From Burkholderiales bacterium JOSHI_001 (GTDB lineage Bacteria; Pseudomonadota; Gammaproteobacteria; Burkholderiales; Burkholderiaceae_C): a DNA stretch of 64,000 bases. The stretch lies in NCBI GenBank assembly GCA_000244995.1, contig CM001438.1:2752090-2816089 (forward strand). The letters run 5' to 3'. The position numbers and the translations under genes are program-made. The notes under the pieces are model-generated. The model was given only the letters and a program-made list of their open reading frames with translations, ran no database searches and was not told the DNA's origin. Below, piece after piece: positions 46,864-55,687 of this stretch; position 1 is the first letter of the stretch; each line of letters starts with the position of its first letter.

Positions 46864-47637
46864 CTACTGGGCGGTCCATCCGCCGTCCATGTTCCACGCC
46901 ACGCCGCGCACGTTGTTGCCCGCGGGGCTGCAGAAGAAGATGGCCAACTCGGCCAGTTCTTCCGGCGTGGTGAATTGCTGCGACGGTTCCTTTTCGGCCA
47001 GCAGCAGGCGCTTGGCTTCTTCGTTGCTGATCTTCAGCGCCTCGGCCTTGGCGTCCACCTGCTTTTGCACCAGCGGCGTGAGCACCCAGCCCGGGCAGAT
47101 GGCGTTGCAGGTGACGCCGGTGGTGGCGGTTTCCAGCGCCGTCACCTTGGTCAGGCCCACCACGCCGTGCTTGGCCGCCACGTAGGCCGATTTCTGCGCC
47201 GAGCCCACCAGCCCGTGGATCGATGCCACGTTGATGATGCGGCCCCAGTTGCGCTGCTTCATGCCCGGCAGCGCCATGCGGGTGGCGTGGAAGGCCGAGC
47301 TGAGGTTGATGGCGATGATGGCGTCCCAGCGTTCCACTGGAAAGTCTTCCACGTTGGCCACATGCTGGATGCCGGCGTTGTTCACCAGGATGTCCAGGGC
47401 GCCGAATTCGGCTTCGCAGGCCTTGACCATGGCTTCGATCTCGGCCGGCTTGCTCATGTCGGCGCCGTGGTAGCCCACCTTCACGCCGAGTGCGGCCACC
47501 TGGGCCTTCGGGCCTTCGGCGTCGCCGAAGCCGTTCAGCATGACGTTGGCGCCTTGGCGCGCCAGGCCGAGCGCAATGCCCAAGCCGATGCCGCTGGTCG
47601 AGCCGGTGACCAGGGCGGTCTTTCCTTTGAGCAACAT
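46864..47637 (-). CDS. bdhA: 3-hydroxybutyrate dehydrogenase
   Basis: This short-chain dehydrogenase oxidises D-3-hydroxybutyrate to acetoacetate with NAD, an essential step in using polyhydroxybutyrate. From ATG 47637 (GGAG seven bases upstream) it is 257 residues. It shows the cofactor motif TGSTSGIGLGIALGLA, NNAGIQHV, the active-site SAYVAAKHGVVGL (Tyr and Lys of YxxxK) and a C-terminal PAGNNVRGVAWNMDGGWTAQ typical of this subfamily. PhaR farther on fits a PHB-producing cell. Confidence 0.93.
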   Translation of the reverse strand: MLLKGKTALVTGSTSGIGLGIALGLARQGANVMLNGFGDAEGPKAQVAALGVKVGYHGADMSKPAEIEAMVKACEAEFGALDILVNNAGIQHVANVEDFPVERWDAIIAINLSSAFHATRMALPGMKQRNWGRIINVASIHGLVGSAQKSAYVAAKHGVVGLTKVTALETATTGVTCNAICPGWVLTPLVQKQVDAKAEALKISNEEAKRLLLAEKEPSQQFTTPEELAELAIFFCSPAGNNVRGVAWNMDGGWTAQ

Positions 47638-47669
47638 GAGGTTCTCCACGGGTTGTTAGGATGATTATG

Positions 47670-47743
47670 TCAAGGTGAACCGGCTTTGCCGGGCACCTTG
47701 ATCCCCCACGGGGGGCGGGCCGGGTGCCGCCCGGCCCAGGGGG
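47670..47743. repeat. Two adjacent hairpins in the divergent bdhA/hydrolase gap
   Basis: TCAAGGTG and CACCTTGA (47670-47677 and 47694-47701) are an inverted repeat around a second ACCGGC/GCCGGG pair. A second hairpin, GGGCCGGG / CCCGGCCC with a 5-base loop, follows at 47717-47737. The first could be an operator for the divergent genes or an mRNA leader structure for the hydrolase. Confidence 0.55.
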
Positions 47744-47766
47744 TGCCATATCAAGGAGACTGAACC

Positions 47767-48645
47767 GTGACTGACCCTCGGACGCAACCCCGACTGAACC
47801 ACGTGAACTGCCTGCACGGTGCCCACCTGCACCGCATGGCCTACCGGGAGTGGGGCGCGGCCGACAACCCGCGCGTGTTGGTCTGCGTGCACGGCCTCAC
47901 CCGCCAGGGCCGGGACTTCGACACCCTCGCCCGAGCGCTTGCCGCCAACTACCGCGTGGTCTGCCCCGATGTGCTGGGCCGCGGCACCAGCGACTGGCTG
48001 GCCGACCCCATGGGCTACGCCATTCCTTTCTACGTCAGCCACATGGTCACGCTGCTGGCGCGGCTGAACGTGGAATCCGTGGATTGGGTGGGCACCTCCA
48101 TGGGTGGGCTGATCGGCCTGGGCGTGGCGGCCTTGAAGGGCAGCCCGATCCGCCGCCTGGTGCTGAACGATGTGGGTCCGGCCATCGAGCCGTCGTCCCT
48201 GCAGCGCATTGGCGCCTACCTGGGCCAGCCCGGGCGCTGGGCCACGCTGGATGAAGCCGCCGACGCGATGTGGGCCATCTCCCAGGGCTTCGGCCCGCAC
48301 ACCCGCGAACAATGGCTGGCGCTGTGCGAGCCGCAACTCAAGCAGGTGGATGGTGCCTGGGTGCCACGCTACGACCCCGGCCTGGCCCAGCCCTTCCACG
48401 CCATCACGCCCGAAGGGGCCAAGATGGGCGAGGCGGCGTTGTGGGCCGCCTACGACAGCCTGAACCAGCCCACGCTGCTGCTGCGCGGGGCCGAGAGCGA
48501 CTTGCTGTCTCCTGCCACGGCACAGGCCATGACGCGGCGCGGTCCGCGCGCCACCTTGGTGGAATTCGCCGGTGTGGGCCATGCGCCCATGCTGCAGCAG
48601 CCCGAGCAGTTGGAGGCCGTGCGCAGCTTCCTGCAGGCGGCATGA
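47767..48645 (+). CDS. Alpha/beta hydrolase
   Basis: This 292-residue hydrolase begins at GTG 47767, with AGGAG ten bases upstream. It has the oxyanion segment VCVHGLTRQGRDF, nucleophile GTSMGGLIGL, an acid in LLRGAESDLLSPA and a histidine in GVGHAPMLQQP. Its substrate is unclear; esterase or short-acyl hydrolase activities are possible. It lies 10 bases before the relA start and is divergent from bdhA. Confidence 0.88.
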   Translation: MTDPRTQPRLNHVNCLHGAHLHRMAYREWGAADNPRVLVCVHGLTRQGRDFDTLARALAANYRVVCPDVLGRGTSDWLADPMGYAIPFYVSHMVTLLARLNVESVDWVGTSMGGLIGLGVAALKGSPIRRLVLNDVGPAIEPSSLQRIGAYLGQPGRWATLDEAADAMWAISQGFGPHTREQWLALCEPQLKQVDGAWVPRYDPGLAQPFHAITPEGAKMGEAALWAAYDSLNQPTLLLRGAESDLLSPATAQAMTRRGPRATLVEFAGVGHAPMLQQPEQLEAVRSFLQAA

Positions 48646-48655
48646 CGAGCACCCC

Positions 48656-50881
48656 ATGAAAAGCGCGGCCATAGCGTCCGCCACCGACGCGGCCACCATC
48701 GTTCGCATCGCCGGCGTTGACGACGGCGGTGCCGACGCGCTGTCGCGTGCGCGTGAGTTCGCCCGCCCGCTGCTCATCGGCCAGGTGCTGGACACCGGCG
48801 AAGAAGCCTTCGCCCACGCCGAGGGCGTGGACCGCGTGCTGCAGGAAATTGGCGCCGCGCCGTCGATGCGCGCCGCGGCCTACCTGGTGTATGCGGGCGA
48901 CTTCCTGCAAAAGCCCGACGAGGTGGTGGCCAAGGCCTTCGGCGACAGCTACGCCCACCTGGTGGCCTACACCCGCAAGCTGGTGCAGGTGCAGCGCGCC
49001 GCGCGCCAGGCCCAGGTGGGGGCCGAACAGCGTGCCGAGCAGACCGAGCGCGTGCGCAAGATGCTGCTGGCCTTTTCGCGCGACCTGCGCGTGGTGCTGT
49101 TGCGCCTGGCCTCGCGGCTGCAGACGCTGCGCTGGTTCGCTGCCACCAAGGCGGCCTGTCCCCCCGCCTTGGCCTGGGAATCCCAGCAGGTCTTCGCGCC
49201 GTTGGCCAACCGCCTGGGCATCTGGCAGATCAAGTGGGAGATGGAGGACCTGGCCTTTCGTTTCCTGCAGCCTGACGACTACAAGCACGTGGCCCGGCTG
49301 CTGGACGCCAAGCGCACCGAACGTGAACACGGCGTGGAAGGCGCGCGCATCCGGCTGGCCGACGAATTGGCGCAGGACGGCATCGGTGCCGACGTGCAGG
49401 GCCGGCCCAAGCACATCTACAGCATCTGGAAGAAGATGCAGGGCAAGCGCCTGCACTTCGAGCAGGTGTTCGACCTGCGCGCGCTGCGGGTCATCGTGGC
49501 CGACGTGCCGGCCTGTTATGCCGCGCTGGCCATCGTGCACCAACGCTACCGGCCGGTGGACGGCGAGTTCGACGACTACATCGCACGCCCCAAAGCCAAT
49601 GGCTACCAGAGCCTGCACACCGTGGTGTTGGCCGAGGATGGCCGGGAGGTGGAAATCCAGATCCGCACCCGCGCCATGCACGACCATGCCGAACACGGTG
49701 TGGCCGCACACTGGGCCTACAAGGAAGCCGGTACCAAGGGCTATGCCGGCGTCAGCGCCAGCGGTGAGTTCGAAGAGAAGCTGGCCGAAGCGCGCAAGGC
49801 CGTGCTGCGCCAGTTGCTGGCCTGGGAGCGCGACTTCGTGGTCGAAGGCGCCGCGCCTGCCGGCAAGGGCGCCACCCAGGGCCCGGCCTTCGACGACCGC
49901 ATCTACGTCTTCACCCCGCAGGCCACCATCATCGAGCTGCCCGCGGGCGGTACGGCGGTGGACTTCGCCTACAGCCTGCATTCCGACCTGGGCCACCGCT
50001 GCCGTGGCGCGCGGGTGGACGGGGTGATGGTGCCGCTGTCCACGCCGCTGCAAAGCGGCCAGACCGTGGAGGTGGTGGTGGCCAAGGAGGGCGGTCCCTC
50101 GCTGGACTGGTTGAACCCCGAACTGGGCTTCCTGAAGAGCCACCGCGCCCGCGCCAAGGTGCGGGCCTGGTTCAACGCCCAGGCCCAGGCCCAGACCGTG
50201 GCGCGCGGGCGCGAACTGGTGGAAAAGCTGCTGCAGCGCGAAGGCCGCACGGCCGTGAAGCTGGAGGACCTGGCGGGGCAGTTGGGCTTCAAGAGTGCCG
50301 ACGCGCTGTTCGAGGTGGTGGGCAAGGACGAGTTCTCGCTGCGCCACATCGAAGCCCTGCTCAAACCCGCGGCGCCGGCCGAGCCGCAGGCCGAAACCAT
50401 CGCCTTGAAGCGTTCCCGCGCAGGCGACGGCGGCGTGCTGGTGGTTGGGGTGGAGTCGCTGCTGACCACGCTGTCCAAGTGCTGCCGCCCGGCGCCCCCG
50501 GATGCCATTGGCGGCTTTGTCACGCGCGGCAAGGGCGTGGCCATCCATCGAACCAATTGCAGCAACTTCCGCCACATGGCCGAGCAGTCGGCCGAGCGTG
50601 TCATCGCCGTGGCCTGGGGCAGCGGCGACGATGAAGCGGTGTACCCGGTGGACGTGCTGGTGCAGGCGGCCGACCGGGGCGGGCTGCTGCGCGATATTTC
50701 GGAAGTGCTGGCGCGGGAGAAGGTGAACGTCACCGGCGTGCACACCCAGTCGGTCAACGACGCCCAGGGCCGCACGGCCTGGATGACCTTCACCGTGGAA
50801 GTGGGCGGTACGGCGCAACTGCAGGGTGTGTTGCGCCAGGTGGCCGCGGTGCCGGGCGTGCGGCAGGCACGGCGCAAATAG
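48656..50881 (+). CDS. relA: (p)ppGpp synthetase RelA
   Basis: RelA makes the stringent-response alarmone on stalled ribosomes. From ATG 48656 the protein is 741 residues. The N-terminal pseudo-hydrolase region lacks the HDxxED metal motif, so no hydrolysis is expected. The synthetase domain has GRPKHIYSIWKKM and EFDDYIARPKANGYQS at 304-, carrying the acidic EXDD motif of RelA rather than the RXKD of bifunctional Rel/SpoT. TGS (about 420-480), a CCRPAPPD zinc-finger region and an ACT domain follow. A separate SpoT should exist elsewhere. The tRNA-Val gene lies 68 bases downstream. Confidence 0.95.
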   Translation: MKSAAIASATDAATIVRIAGVDDGGADALSRAREFARPLLIGQVLDTGEEAFAHAEGVDRVLQEIGAAPSMRAAAYLVYAGDFLQKPDEVVAKAFGDSYAHLVAYTRKLVQVQRAARQAQVGAEQRAEQTERVRKMLLAFSRDLRVVLLRLASRLQTLRWFAATKAACPPALAWESQQVFAPLANRLGIWQIKWEMEDLAFRFLQPDDYKHVARLLDAKRTEREHGVEGARIRLADELAQDGIGADVQGRPKHIYSIWKKMQGKRLHFEQVFDLRALRVIVADVPACYAALAIVHQRYRPVDGEFDDYIARPKANGYQSLHTVVLAEDGREVEIQIRTRAMHDHAEHGVAAHWAYKEAGTKGYAGVSASGEFEEKLAEARKAVLRQLLAWERDFVVEGAAPAGKGATQGPAFDDRIYVFTPQATIIELPAGGTAVDFAYSLHSDLGHRCRGARVDGVMVPLSTPLQSGQTVEVVVAKEGGPSLDWLNPELGFLKSHRARAKVRAWFNAQAQAQTVARGRELVEKLLQREGRTAVKLEDLAGQLGFKSADALFEVVGKDEFSLRHIEALLKPAAPAEPQAETIALKRSRAGDGGVLVVGVESLLTTLSKCCRPAPPDAIGGFVTRGKGVAIHRTNCSNFRHMAEQSAERVIAVAWGSGDDEAVYPVDVLVQAADRGGLLRDISEVLAREKVNVTGVHTQSVNDAQGRTAWMTFTVEVGGTAQLQGVLRQVAAVPGVRQARRK

Positions 50882-50931
50882 CTCACACAAGCCGGGCGTG
50901 CCGGGGCGCCGAAAGGGCCTCAGGGCACTGC

Positions 50932-50937
50932 TATACT
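50932..50937 (+). promoter_or_regulatory. -10 element for the tRNA gene
   Basis: TATACT sits 12 bases before the tRNA 5' end, the usual distance for a tRNA promoter. The -35 is weak. Confidence 0.5.
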
Positions 50938-50949
50938 GCTCGGCTTTCC

Positions 50950-51026
50950 AGGCGCGTAGCTCAGCTGGTTAGAGCACCACCTTGACATGGTGGGGGTCGT
51001 TGGTTCGAGTCCAATCGCGCCTACCA
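50950..51026 (+). tRNA. tRNA-Val (GAC anticodon)
   Basis: The 77-base sequence folds into a full cloverleaf: acceptor AGGCGCG / CGCGCCT, D-arm GCTC / GAGC, anticodon stem CCACC / GGTGG with loop TTGACAT (anticodon GAC, reading GUC/GUU valine), T-arm GTTGG / CCAAT with loop TTCGAGT, discriminator A and encoded CCA. It sits between relA and phaR. Confidence 0.97.
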
Positions 51027-51046
51027 AATTCTGGTAGCAGCAACAC

Positions 51047-51079
51047 AAAAGGCCTGGCGGCGACGCCGGGCCTTTTTTT
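51047..51079 (+). terminator. Terminator after tRNA-Val
   Basis: AAAAGGCCTGGCG pairs with CGCCGGGCCTTTT, a stem with one mismatch, followed by an unbroken run of seven T. It lies 21 bases past the tRNA end. Confidence 0.85.
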
Positions 51080-51215
51080 GTCTTGCCCTCCACCCGGCCG
51101 CACCCGGCGCCGGATTCGGAACCTGGCCTTGCGCTGGGTCACGGTCGCTGGTCATTGCCCATGCGGTCGCGGGCCGGGAAAGCCCCCTGCGGGTGGACAG
51201 GGCACACTCCTAGAA

Positions 51216-51233
51216 TTGTTCTGCAATGCACAA
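51216..51233 (+). promoter_or_regulatory. Dyad upstream of phaR, possible PhaR operator
   Basis: TTGTTCTGCAATGCACAA is an imperfect dyad with TGCA-like cores just before the AGGAG site of phaR. PhaR is known to repress its own gene by binding TGC-rich sites, so this is a natural candidate, though it was not tested. Confidence 0.4.
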
Positions 51234-51246
51234 GGAGTGATTCCGC

Positions 51247-51822
51247 ATGCCTTCTTCCCGTAAAGGGTCGGCCTCAGCGACGGCCGACAGCGGACCGCGC
51301 GTTCTCAAGAAGTACCCGAACCGCCGGCTGTACGACACCCTGACCAGCAGCTACATCACGCTGGCCGACGTGAAGAAGATGGTGCTGGAAAGCCAGGACT
51401 TTGAAGTGCGCGACGCCAAGACCGGCGAAGAGCTCACCCGCAGCATCCTGCTGCAGATCATCCTGGAAGAAGAAACCGGCGGCATGCCCATGTTCACCAG
51501 CCAGATGCTGGCGCAGGTGATCCGCTTCTACGGCCATGCCATGCAGGGCATGATGGGGTCCTACCTGGAGAAAAACCTGCAGACCTTCGTGGACATGCAA
51601 ACCCGCCTGGCCGAGCAGAGCAAGGGGCTGTACGACCCCAAGACCTTCACGCCTGAAATGTGGTCGCAGTTCATGAGCGGACAAACGCCGCTGATGCAGG
51701 GCCTGATGGGCAACTACCTGGAGCAGAGCAAGAACCTGTTCGTGCAGATGCAGGAACAGATGCAGAAGCAGGCCGGCACCTTGTTCCCGGGCATGGCGGG
51801 ATTCGTACCGCCCAAGCCCTGA
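51247..51822 (+). CDS. phaR: Polyhydroxyalkanoate synthesis repressor PhaR
   Basis: PhaR is a DNA-binding repressor that senses PHA granules and controls phasin and its own synthesis. The 191-residue protein has the conserved N-terminal DNA-binding region VLKKYPNRRLYDTLTSSYIT, then LADVKKMVLESQDFEVRDAKTG and an acidic segment LLQIILEEETGGMPMFTSQML; the C-terminal part is Met/Gln-rich (QMQEQMQKQAG). It begins at ATG 51247 behind AGGAG. No phaC or phasin gene is within the window. Confidence 0.94.
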   Translation: MPSSRKGSASATADSGPRVLKKYPNRRLYDTLTSSYITLADVKKMVLESQDFEVRDAKTGEELTRSILLQIILEEETGGMPMFTSQMLAQVIRFYGHAMQGMMGSYLEKNLQTFVDMQTRLAEQSKGLYDPKTFTPEMWSQFMSGQTPLMQGLMGNYLEQSKNLFVQMQEQMQKQAGTLFPGMAGFVPPKP

Positions 51823-51916
51823 CGGAAATCAAGCCCTCACGGGCGGGGGCTGCGGCCTTTCACCAAGTTGGCGCGATACCGCACAATGGCCACCGGCAGG
51901 GGGCAAGGCGGGAGCG

Positions 51917-53056
51917 ATGCTCAGTTCACTTTTCGGCAATTTCAGGCCCCGCGGCGACGGCGGTGATGCGGGCGCGGCCAGCCATGCGGGGCCGATGTCG
52001 CAAGCGCCCATGTCCGACAGCGAGGCCATCCGCGCCAACCTCACGCGCACCCGCGCCAACCTGTCGCAATCCCCGGCCATGGTGACGCTGCTGGACCCCA
52101 TGCAGGTCTGGGAGCAGTCTCCGGTCACGGCCATGGCCCAGGCCACCGGCGCCCTGGCGGAGCGGGTGGACATGCGGTCCATGTCCGGCCGGCGCCGGGT
52201 AGGGCAGGTGGCGCGCGCAGCGTTGCCCTTGGGCGGCCAGGGCCTGGTGAAGGTGTACGCGGTGGACCCGGAGGTGCCCGCGTCCGAAGCCCGCAGCATT
52301 GCGCTGGCCATGTCCGAGCGCAGCCACATGACAGCGGTGATCCTGGGGCCGGACGAAGCCGGCCGCGCCGCCGCGGTGCGTGCCCTGGCCCGCGCCGTGG
52401 CCCGGCCCAGCTGGGAGTGCCGCCACCTGGTGTTCCTGCTGCAGGGCGAGGAGGGCTTGGCGTCCCAGTCCTTCACCCGGCAGGACTGGCCGGCCGACCT
52501 GCGGCTGCAGTGGCTGCCCATCAAGCCCGGGCCCCATGGGCTGTGGCAGGCGCTGACCCGCGCCTGGGCGCCGCAGCACATCGTGGCCTTGCCGGCCCCG
52601 GCGCCATCGCGACCGGCCGCCATGCCCGTCGCGCCGCGGGCCTTGCCGCACACGGTGGAGGCCTTTGCGGCGGACCCCGAGGTGCAAGCGCTGGCGCTGG
52701 TGGACATGTCCAATGGGCAGTTGCGGCGCAGTTACCTGGGTGGCGCCCTGGCGCTGGAAACCGTGGCCCAGGACATGTGCGCGTCCTGGTCGCTGCAAGC
52801 ACCACTGACCGATTTCGACCAGGGCGCACCGGCCGAATTGCTGTTGCTGCGGCAGCAGGGTTTCCAATGGCTGCGTCCCTGCGGCCACCCGCGAGGGGTG
52901 GGTGTGCTGATGGTGCTGTCGCACCGCGCCGAATTGGAACCGCTGCGCCACGCACTGCTGCAACTGGACCTGAACGGCGCCTGGGCCGCAGCGCTGCTGC
53001 CCCCCGCGGCGAGCGACGAAGCCGACGAAGCGCCCACCATTCCGCTGTCCCTTTAG
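51917..53056 (+). CDS. Roadblock-like two-domain protein, paralog C
   Basis: This third family member has 379 residues and begins MLSSLFGNFRPRG, like paralog B. Its core (about residues 45-215) has PAMVTLLDPMQVW, LVKVYAVDPEVP, MSERSHMTAVILGPDEA and WECRHLVFLLQGEEGL; it lacks the long N-terminal region of A. After a Pro/Ala linker, the C-terminal part (about 235-360) is more diverged than in A and B but keeps the Roadblock-like pattern (VQALALVDMSNGQLRRSYL, GVGVLMVLSHRAELEPL). It stands alone between phaR and rimO. No signal peptide. Role unknown. Confidence 0.78.
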   Translation: MLSSLFGNFRPRGDGGDAGAASHAGPMSQAPMSDSEAIRANLTRTRANLSQSPAMVTLLDPMQVWEQSPVTAMAQATGALAERVDMRSMSGRRRVGQVARAALPLGGQGLVKVYAVDPEVPASEARSIALAMSERSHMTAVILGPDEAGRAAAVRALARAVARPSWECRHLVFLLQGEEGLASQSFTRQDWPADLRLQWLPIKPGPHGLWQALTRAWAPQHIVALPAPAPSRPAAMPVAPRALPHTVEAFAADPEVQALALVDMSNGQLRRSYLGGALALETVAQDMCASWSLQAPLTDFDQGAPAELLLLRQQGFQWLRPCGHPRGVGVLMVLSHRAELEPLRHALLQLDLNGAWAAALLPPAASDEADEAPTIPLSL

Positions 53057-53106
53057 TGCGGCGTTAGGGCCGACCAACGGCCCCATGCCCGGGCGGGTGC
53101 GGCGGT

Positions 53107-54489
53107 ATGGCCGACAATCCCGGCATGTCCGCATTCCCTCCCACCATCGGCTTCGTTTCGCTGGGCTGCCCCAAGGCGCTGACCGATTCCGAGCTCATCC
53201 TGACCCAGCTGCGCGCCGAAGGCTACGAAACCTCCCGCACCTTCGCCGGCGCCGACCTGGTCATCGTCAACACCTGCGGCTTCATCGACGACGCGGTCAA
53301 GGAAAGCCTGGATGCCATCGGCGAAGCGCTGGCCGAAAACGGCAAGGTCATCGTCACCGGCTGCCTGGGCGCCAAGGGCGGCCAGGGTGGCGACAACCTG
53401 GTGCGCCAGATCCACCCCAAGGTGCTGGCCGTCACTGGCCCGCACGCCACGCAGGAGGTGATGGACGCGGTGCATGTGCACGTGCCCAGACCGCACGACC
53501 CGTTCACCGACCTGGTTCCGGCCGCCGGCATCAAGCTCACGCCCAAGCACTACGCCTACCTCAAGATCAGCGAAGGCTGCAACCATCGCTGCACCTTCTG
53601 CATCATCCCGGCTATGCGCGGCGACCTGGTGTCGCGACCCGTGGGCGATGTGCTGGGTGAGGCCAGGGCGCTGTTTGAATCGGGCGTGAAGGAACTGCTG
53701 GTGGTCAGCCAGGACACCTCGGCCTACGGCGTGGATGTGAAGTACCGCACCGGCTTCTTCGACGGCCGGCCCGTGAAGACCCAGATGCTGGCACTGTGCG
53801 AGCAGTTGGGCGCGCTGGCCGAACCCTTCGGCGCCTGGGTGCGACTGCACTATGTCTACCCCTATCCCCATGTGGACGAGGTGCTGCCGCTGATGGCCCA
53901 GGGCCGCGTGCTGCCCTACCTGGACGTGCCCTTCCAGCATTCTCACCCGGACGTGTTGAAGCGCATGAAGCGCCCGGCCAGCGGCGAGCGCAACCTGGAG
54001 CGCCTGCAGCGCTGGCGCCAGGCCTGCCCGGAAGTGGTGGTGCGCAGCACCTTCATCGCTGGCTTTCCGGGCGAAACCGAAGCCGAGTTCCAGCACCTGC
54101 TGGACTTCGTGCGCGAAGCGGGCATCGACCGCGCCGGCTGCTTCGCCTATTCGCCGGTGGACGGTGCCGTGGCCAACGACCTGCCTGGTGCGGTGCCCGC
54201 CGAACTGCGCGAAGAGCGCCGTGCGCGCTTCATGGCGGTGGCCGAAGAGGTGTCGGCGCAGCGCCTGGCGCGCCGTGTGGGCGCCACCATGCAGGTGCTG
54301 GTGGACCAGGCCCCGGCCCTGGGCCGCAAGGGCGGGGTGGGCCGCAGCTATGCCGACGCACCGGAAATCGACGGCAGCGTGCGCCTGTTGCCGCCGGAAA
54401 AGGCCAGCAGGACCCTGAAAGTGGGCGAGTTCACGCGCGCCCGCATCGTGGCCGCCGAAGGGCATGACCTGGTCGGCATCCCCATCTGA
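53107..54489 (+). CDS. rimO: Ribosomal protein S12 methylthiotransferase RimO
   Basis: RimO is a radical SAM enzyme that adds a methylthio group to an aspartate of ribosomal protein S12. The 460-residue protein has the N-terminal UPF0004 domain ([15 protein letters not shown] and further cysteines for the auxiliary cluster: NTCGF, GCLGA), the radical [11 protein letters not shown] motif, and a C-terminal TRAM domain (about 390-460). A later ATG at 53125 ([10 protein letters not shown]) is an equally good start. It is followed closely by metC. Confidence 0.95.
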   Translation: MADNPGMSAFPPTIGFVSLGCPKALTDSELILTQLRAEGYETSRTFAGADLVIVNTCGFIDDAVKESLDAIGEALAENGKVIVTGCLGAKGGQGGDNLVRQIHPKVLAVTGPHATQEVMDAVHVHVPRPHDPFTDLVPAAGIKLTPKHYAYLKISEGCNHRCTFCIIPAMRGDLVSRPVGDVLGEARALFESGVKELLVVSQDTSAYGVDVKYRTGFFDGRPVKTQMLALCEQLGALAEPFGAWVRLHYVYPYPHVDEVLPLMAQGRVLPYLDVPFQHSHPDVLKRMKRPASGERNLERLQRWRQACPEVVVRSTFIAGFPGETEAEFQHLLDFVREAGIDRAGCFAYSPVDGAVANDLPGAVPAELREERRARFMAVAEEVSAQRLARRVGATMQVLVDQAPALGRKGGVGRSYADAPEIDGSVRLLPPEKASRTLKVGEFTRARIVAAEGHDLVGIPI

Positions 54490-54499
54490 CATCCTGACC

Positions 54500-55687
54500 A
54501 TGAGCCAGCCCGACCCTCGCCTCACCACCGGCCTCATCCACCACCCCTATGAGGCGCCAGCCGGCTTCGCCGCGGTGCCGGTGGCGGTGCACAAGGCCTC
54601 CACCATCGTCTTTCCGAACGTGGCCGCCATGCGCGCACGCGACTGGAAGCACAAGACCGGCTACACCTACGGACTGCACGGCACACCCACCAGTTTCGTG
54701 CTGGAAGAACGCATCGCCACGCTGGAAGGCGCGAAGCATTGCGTGCTGGCCCCCAGCGGGCTGGCGGCCATCATGGTGGTGAACGTGGCCTTGCTGAAAA
54801 GCGGCGACCACCTCGTGCTGCCCGACAACGTGTACGGGCCCAGCAAGGAAATGGCCCGCACCCTGCTGGCCGACTGGGGCATCACGCACACGCTGTACGA
54901 CCCGATGGACGTGCAAAGCTTGAGCGCAGCCATCACGCCCCAGACCCGCCTGGTGTGGCTGGAAGCCCCCGGCTCGGTGAGCATGGAATTTCCCGACCTG
55001 CGCGCCCTGGTGCAGGCTGCGCGCGAACGCGGCGTGACCACCGCGCTGGACAACACCTGGGGCGCCGGCGTGGCCTTCAACGCCTTCGACCTGGGGCAGG
55101 GCCTGGCCGTGGACATTTCCATGCACGCCCTCACCAAATACCCCTCGGGCGGTGCCGACGTGCTGATGGGCGCGGTGTGCACGGTGGACGAGGCCCTGCA
55201 CCAGAAGATGCTGCTGACCCACATGCGCCTGGGCATCGGTGTGGGCGCGAACGACGTGGAAACCCTGCTGCGCGCCCTGCCCACCACGCAGTTGCGCTAC
55301 GAAGCCCACGACCGCAGCGCGCGCGAACTGGCCGCCTGGCTGGGCCAGCAGCCGCGCGTGGCGCAGGTGCTGCACCCGGCGCTTCCGGGCGCGCCGGGCC
55401 ACGCCCATTGGGCGTCGCACTGTCGCGCCGCGGCCGGGCTGTTCTCGGTGATGCTGGACGAAGCGCTGACGCCCGCCCAGGTGGATGCGTTCTGCGACGC
55501 GCTGACGCTGTTCAAGCTGGGCTATAGCTGGGGCGGCCCGGCCAGCCTGGTGGTGCCCTACCAACTGGGCAGCATGCGCGCGCAGCCGCAGTCCCTGCGC
55601 GGCCACCTGGTGCGCTTTTCCATCGGCCTGGAACGGGTGGACGACCTGAAGGCCGACCTGGTCCAGGCGCTGGAGCGGCTGGCATGA
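54500..55687 (+). CDS. metC: Cystathionine beta-lyase-like PLP enzyme
   Basis: This Cys/Met-metabolism PLP enzyme probably makes homocysteine from cystathionine. The 395-residue protein has GYTYGLHGTPTSFVLE, SGLAAIMVVNVALLKSGDH, the PLP lysine about Lys213 in HALTKYPSGGADVLMG and a C-terminal RFSIGLERVDDL. Substitution by a gamma-lyase or a decarboxylase relative cannot be excluded by sequence alone. It starts 10 bases after the rimO stop, and its own stop overlaps the ThDP-enzyme start by four bases. Confidence 0.88.
   Translation: MSQPDPRLTTGLIHHPYEAPAGFAAVPVAVHKASTIVFPNVAAMRARDWKHKTGYTYGLHGTPTSFVLEERIATLEGAKHCVLAPSGLAAIMVVNVALLKSGDHLVLPDNVYGPSKEMARTLLADWGITHTLYDPMDVQSLSAAITPQTRLVWLEAPGSVSMEFPDLRALVQAARERGVTTALDNTWGAGVAFNAFDLGQGLAVDISMHALTKYPSGGADVLMGAVCTVDEALHQKMLLTHMRLGIGVGANDVETLLRALPTTQLRYEAHDRSARELAAWLGQQPRVAQVLHPALPGAPGHAHWASHCRAAAGLFSVMLDEALTPAQVDAFCDALTLFKLGYSWGGPASLVVPYQLGSMRAQPQSLRGHLVRFSIGLERVDDLKADLVQALERLA

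Noticed and set aside
48404-50890. 828-residue open frame opposite relA
   Set aside because: Antisense to a fully recognisable RelA with conserved motifs; composition is that of a shadow frame.
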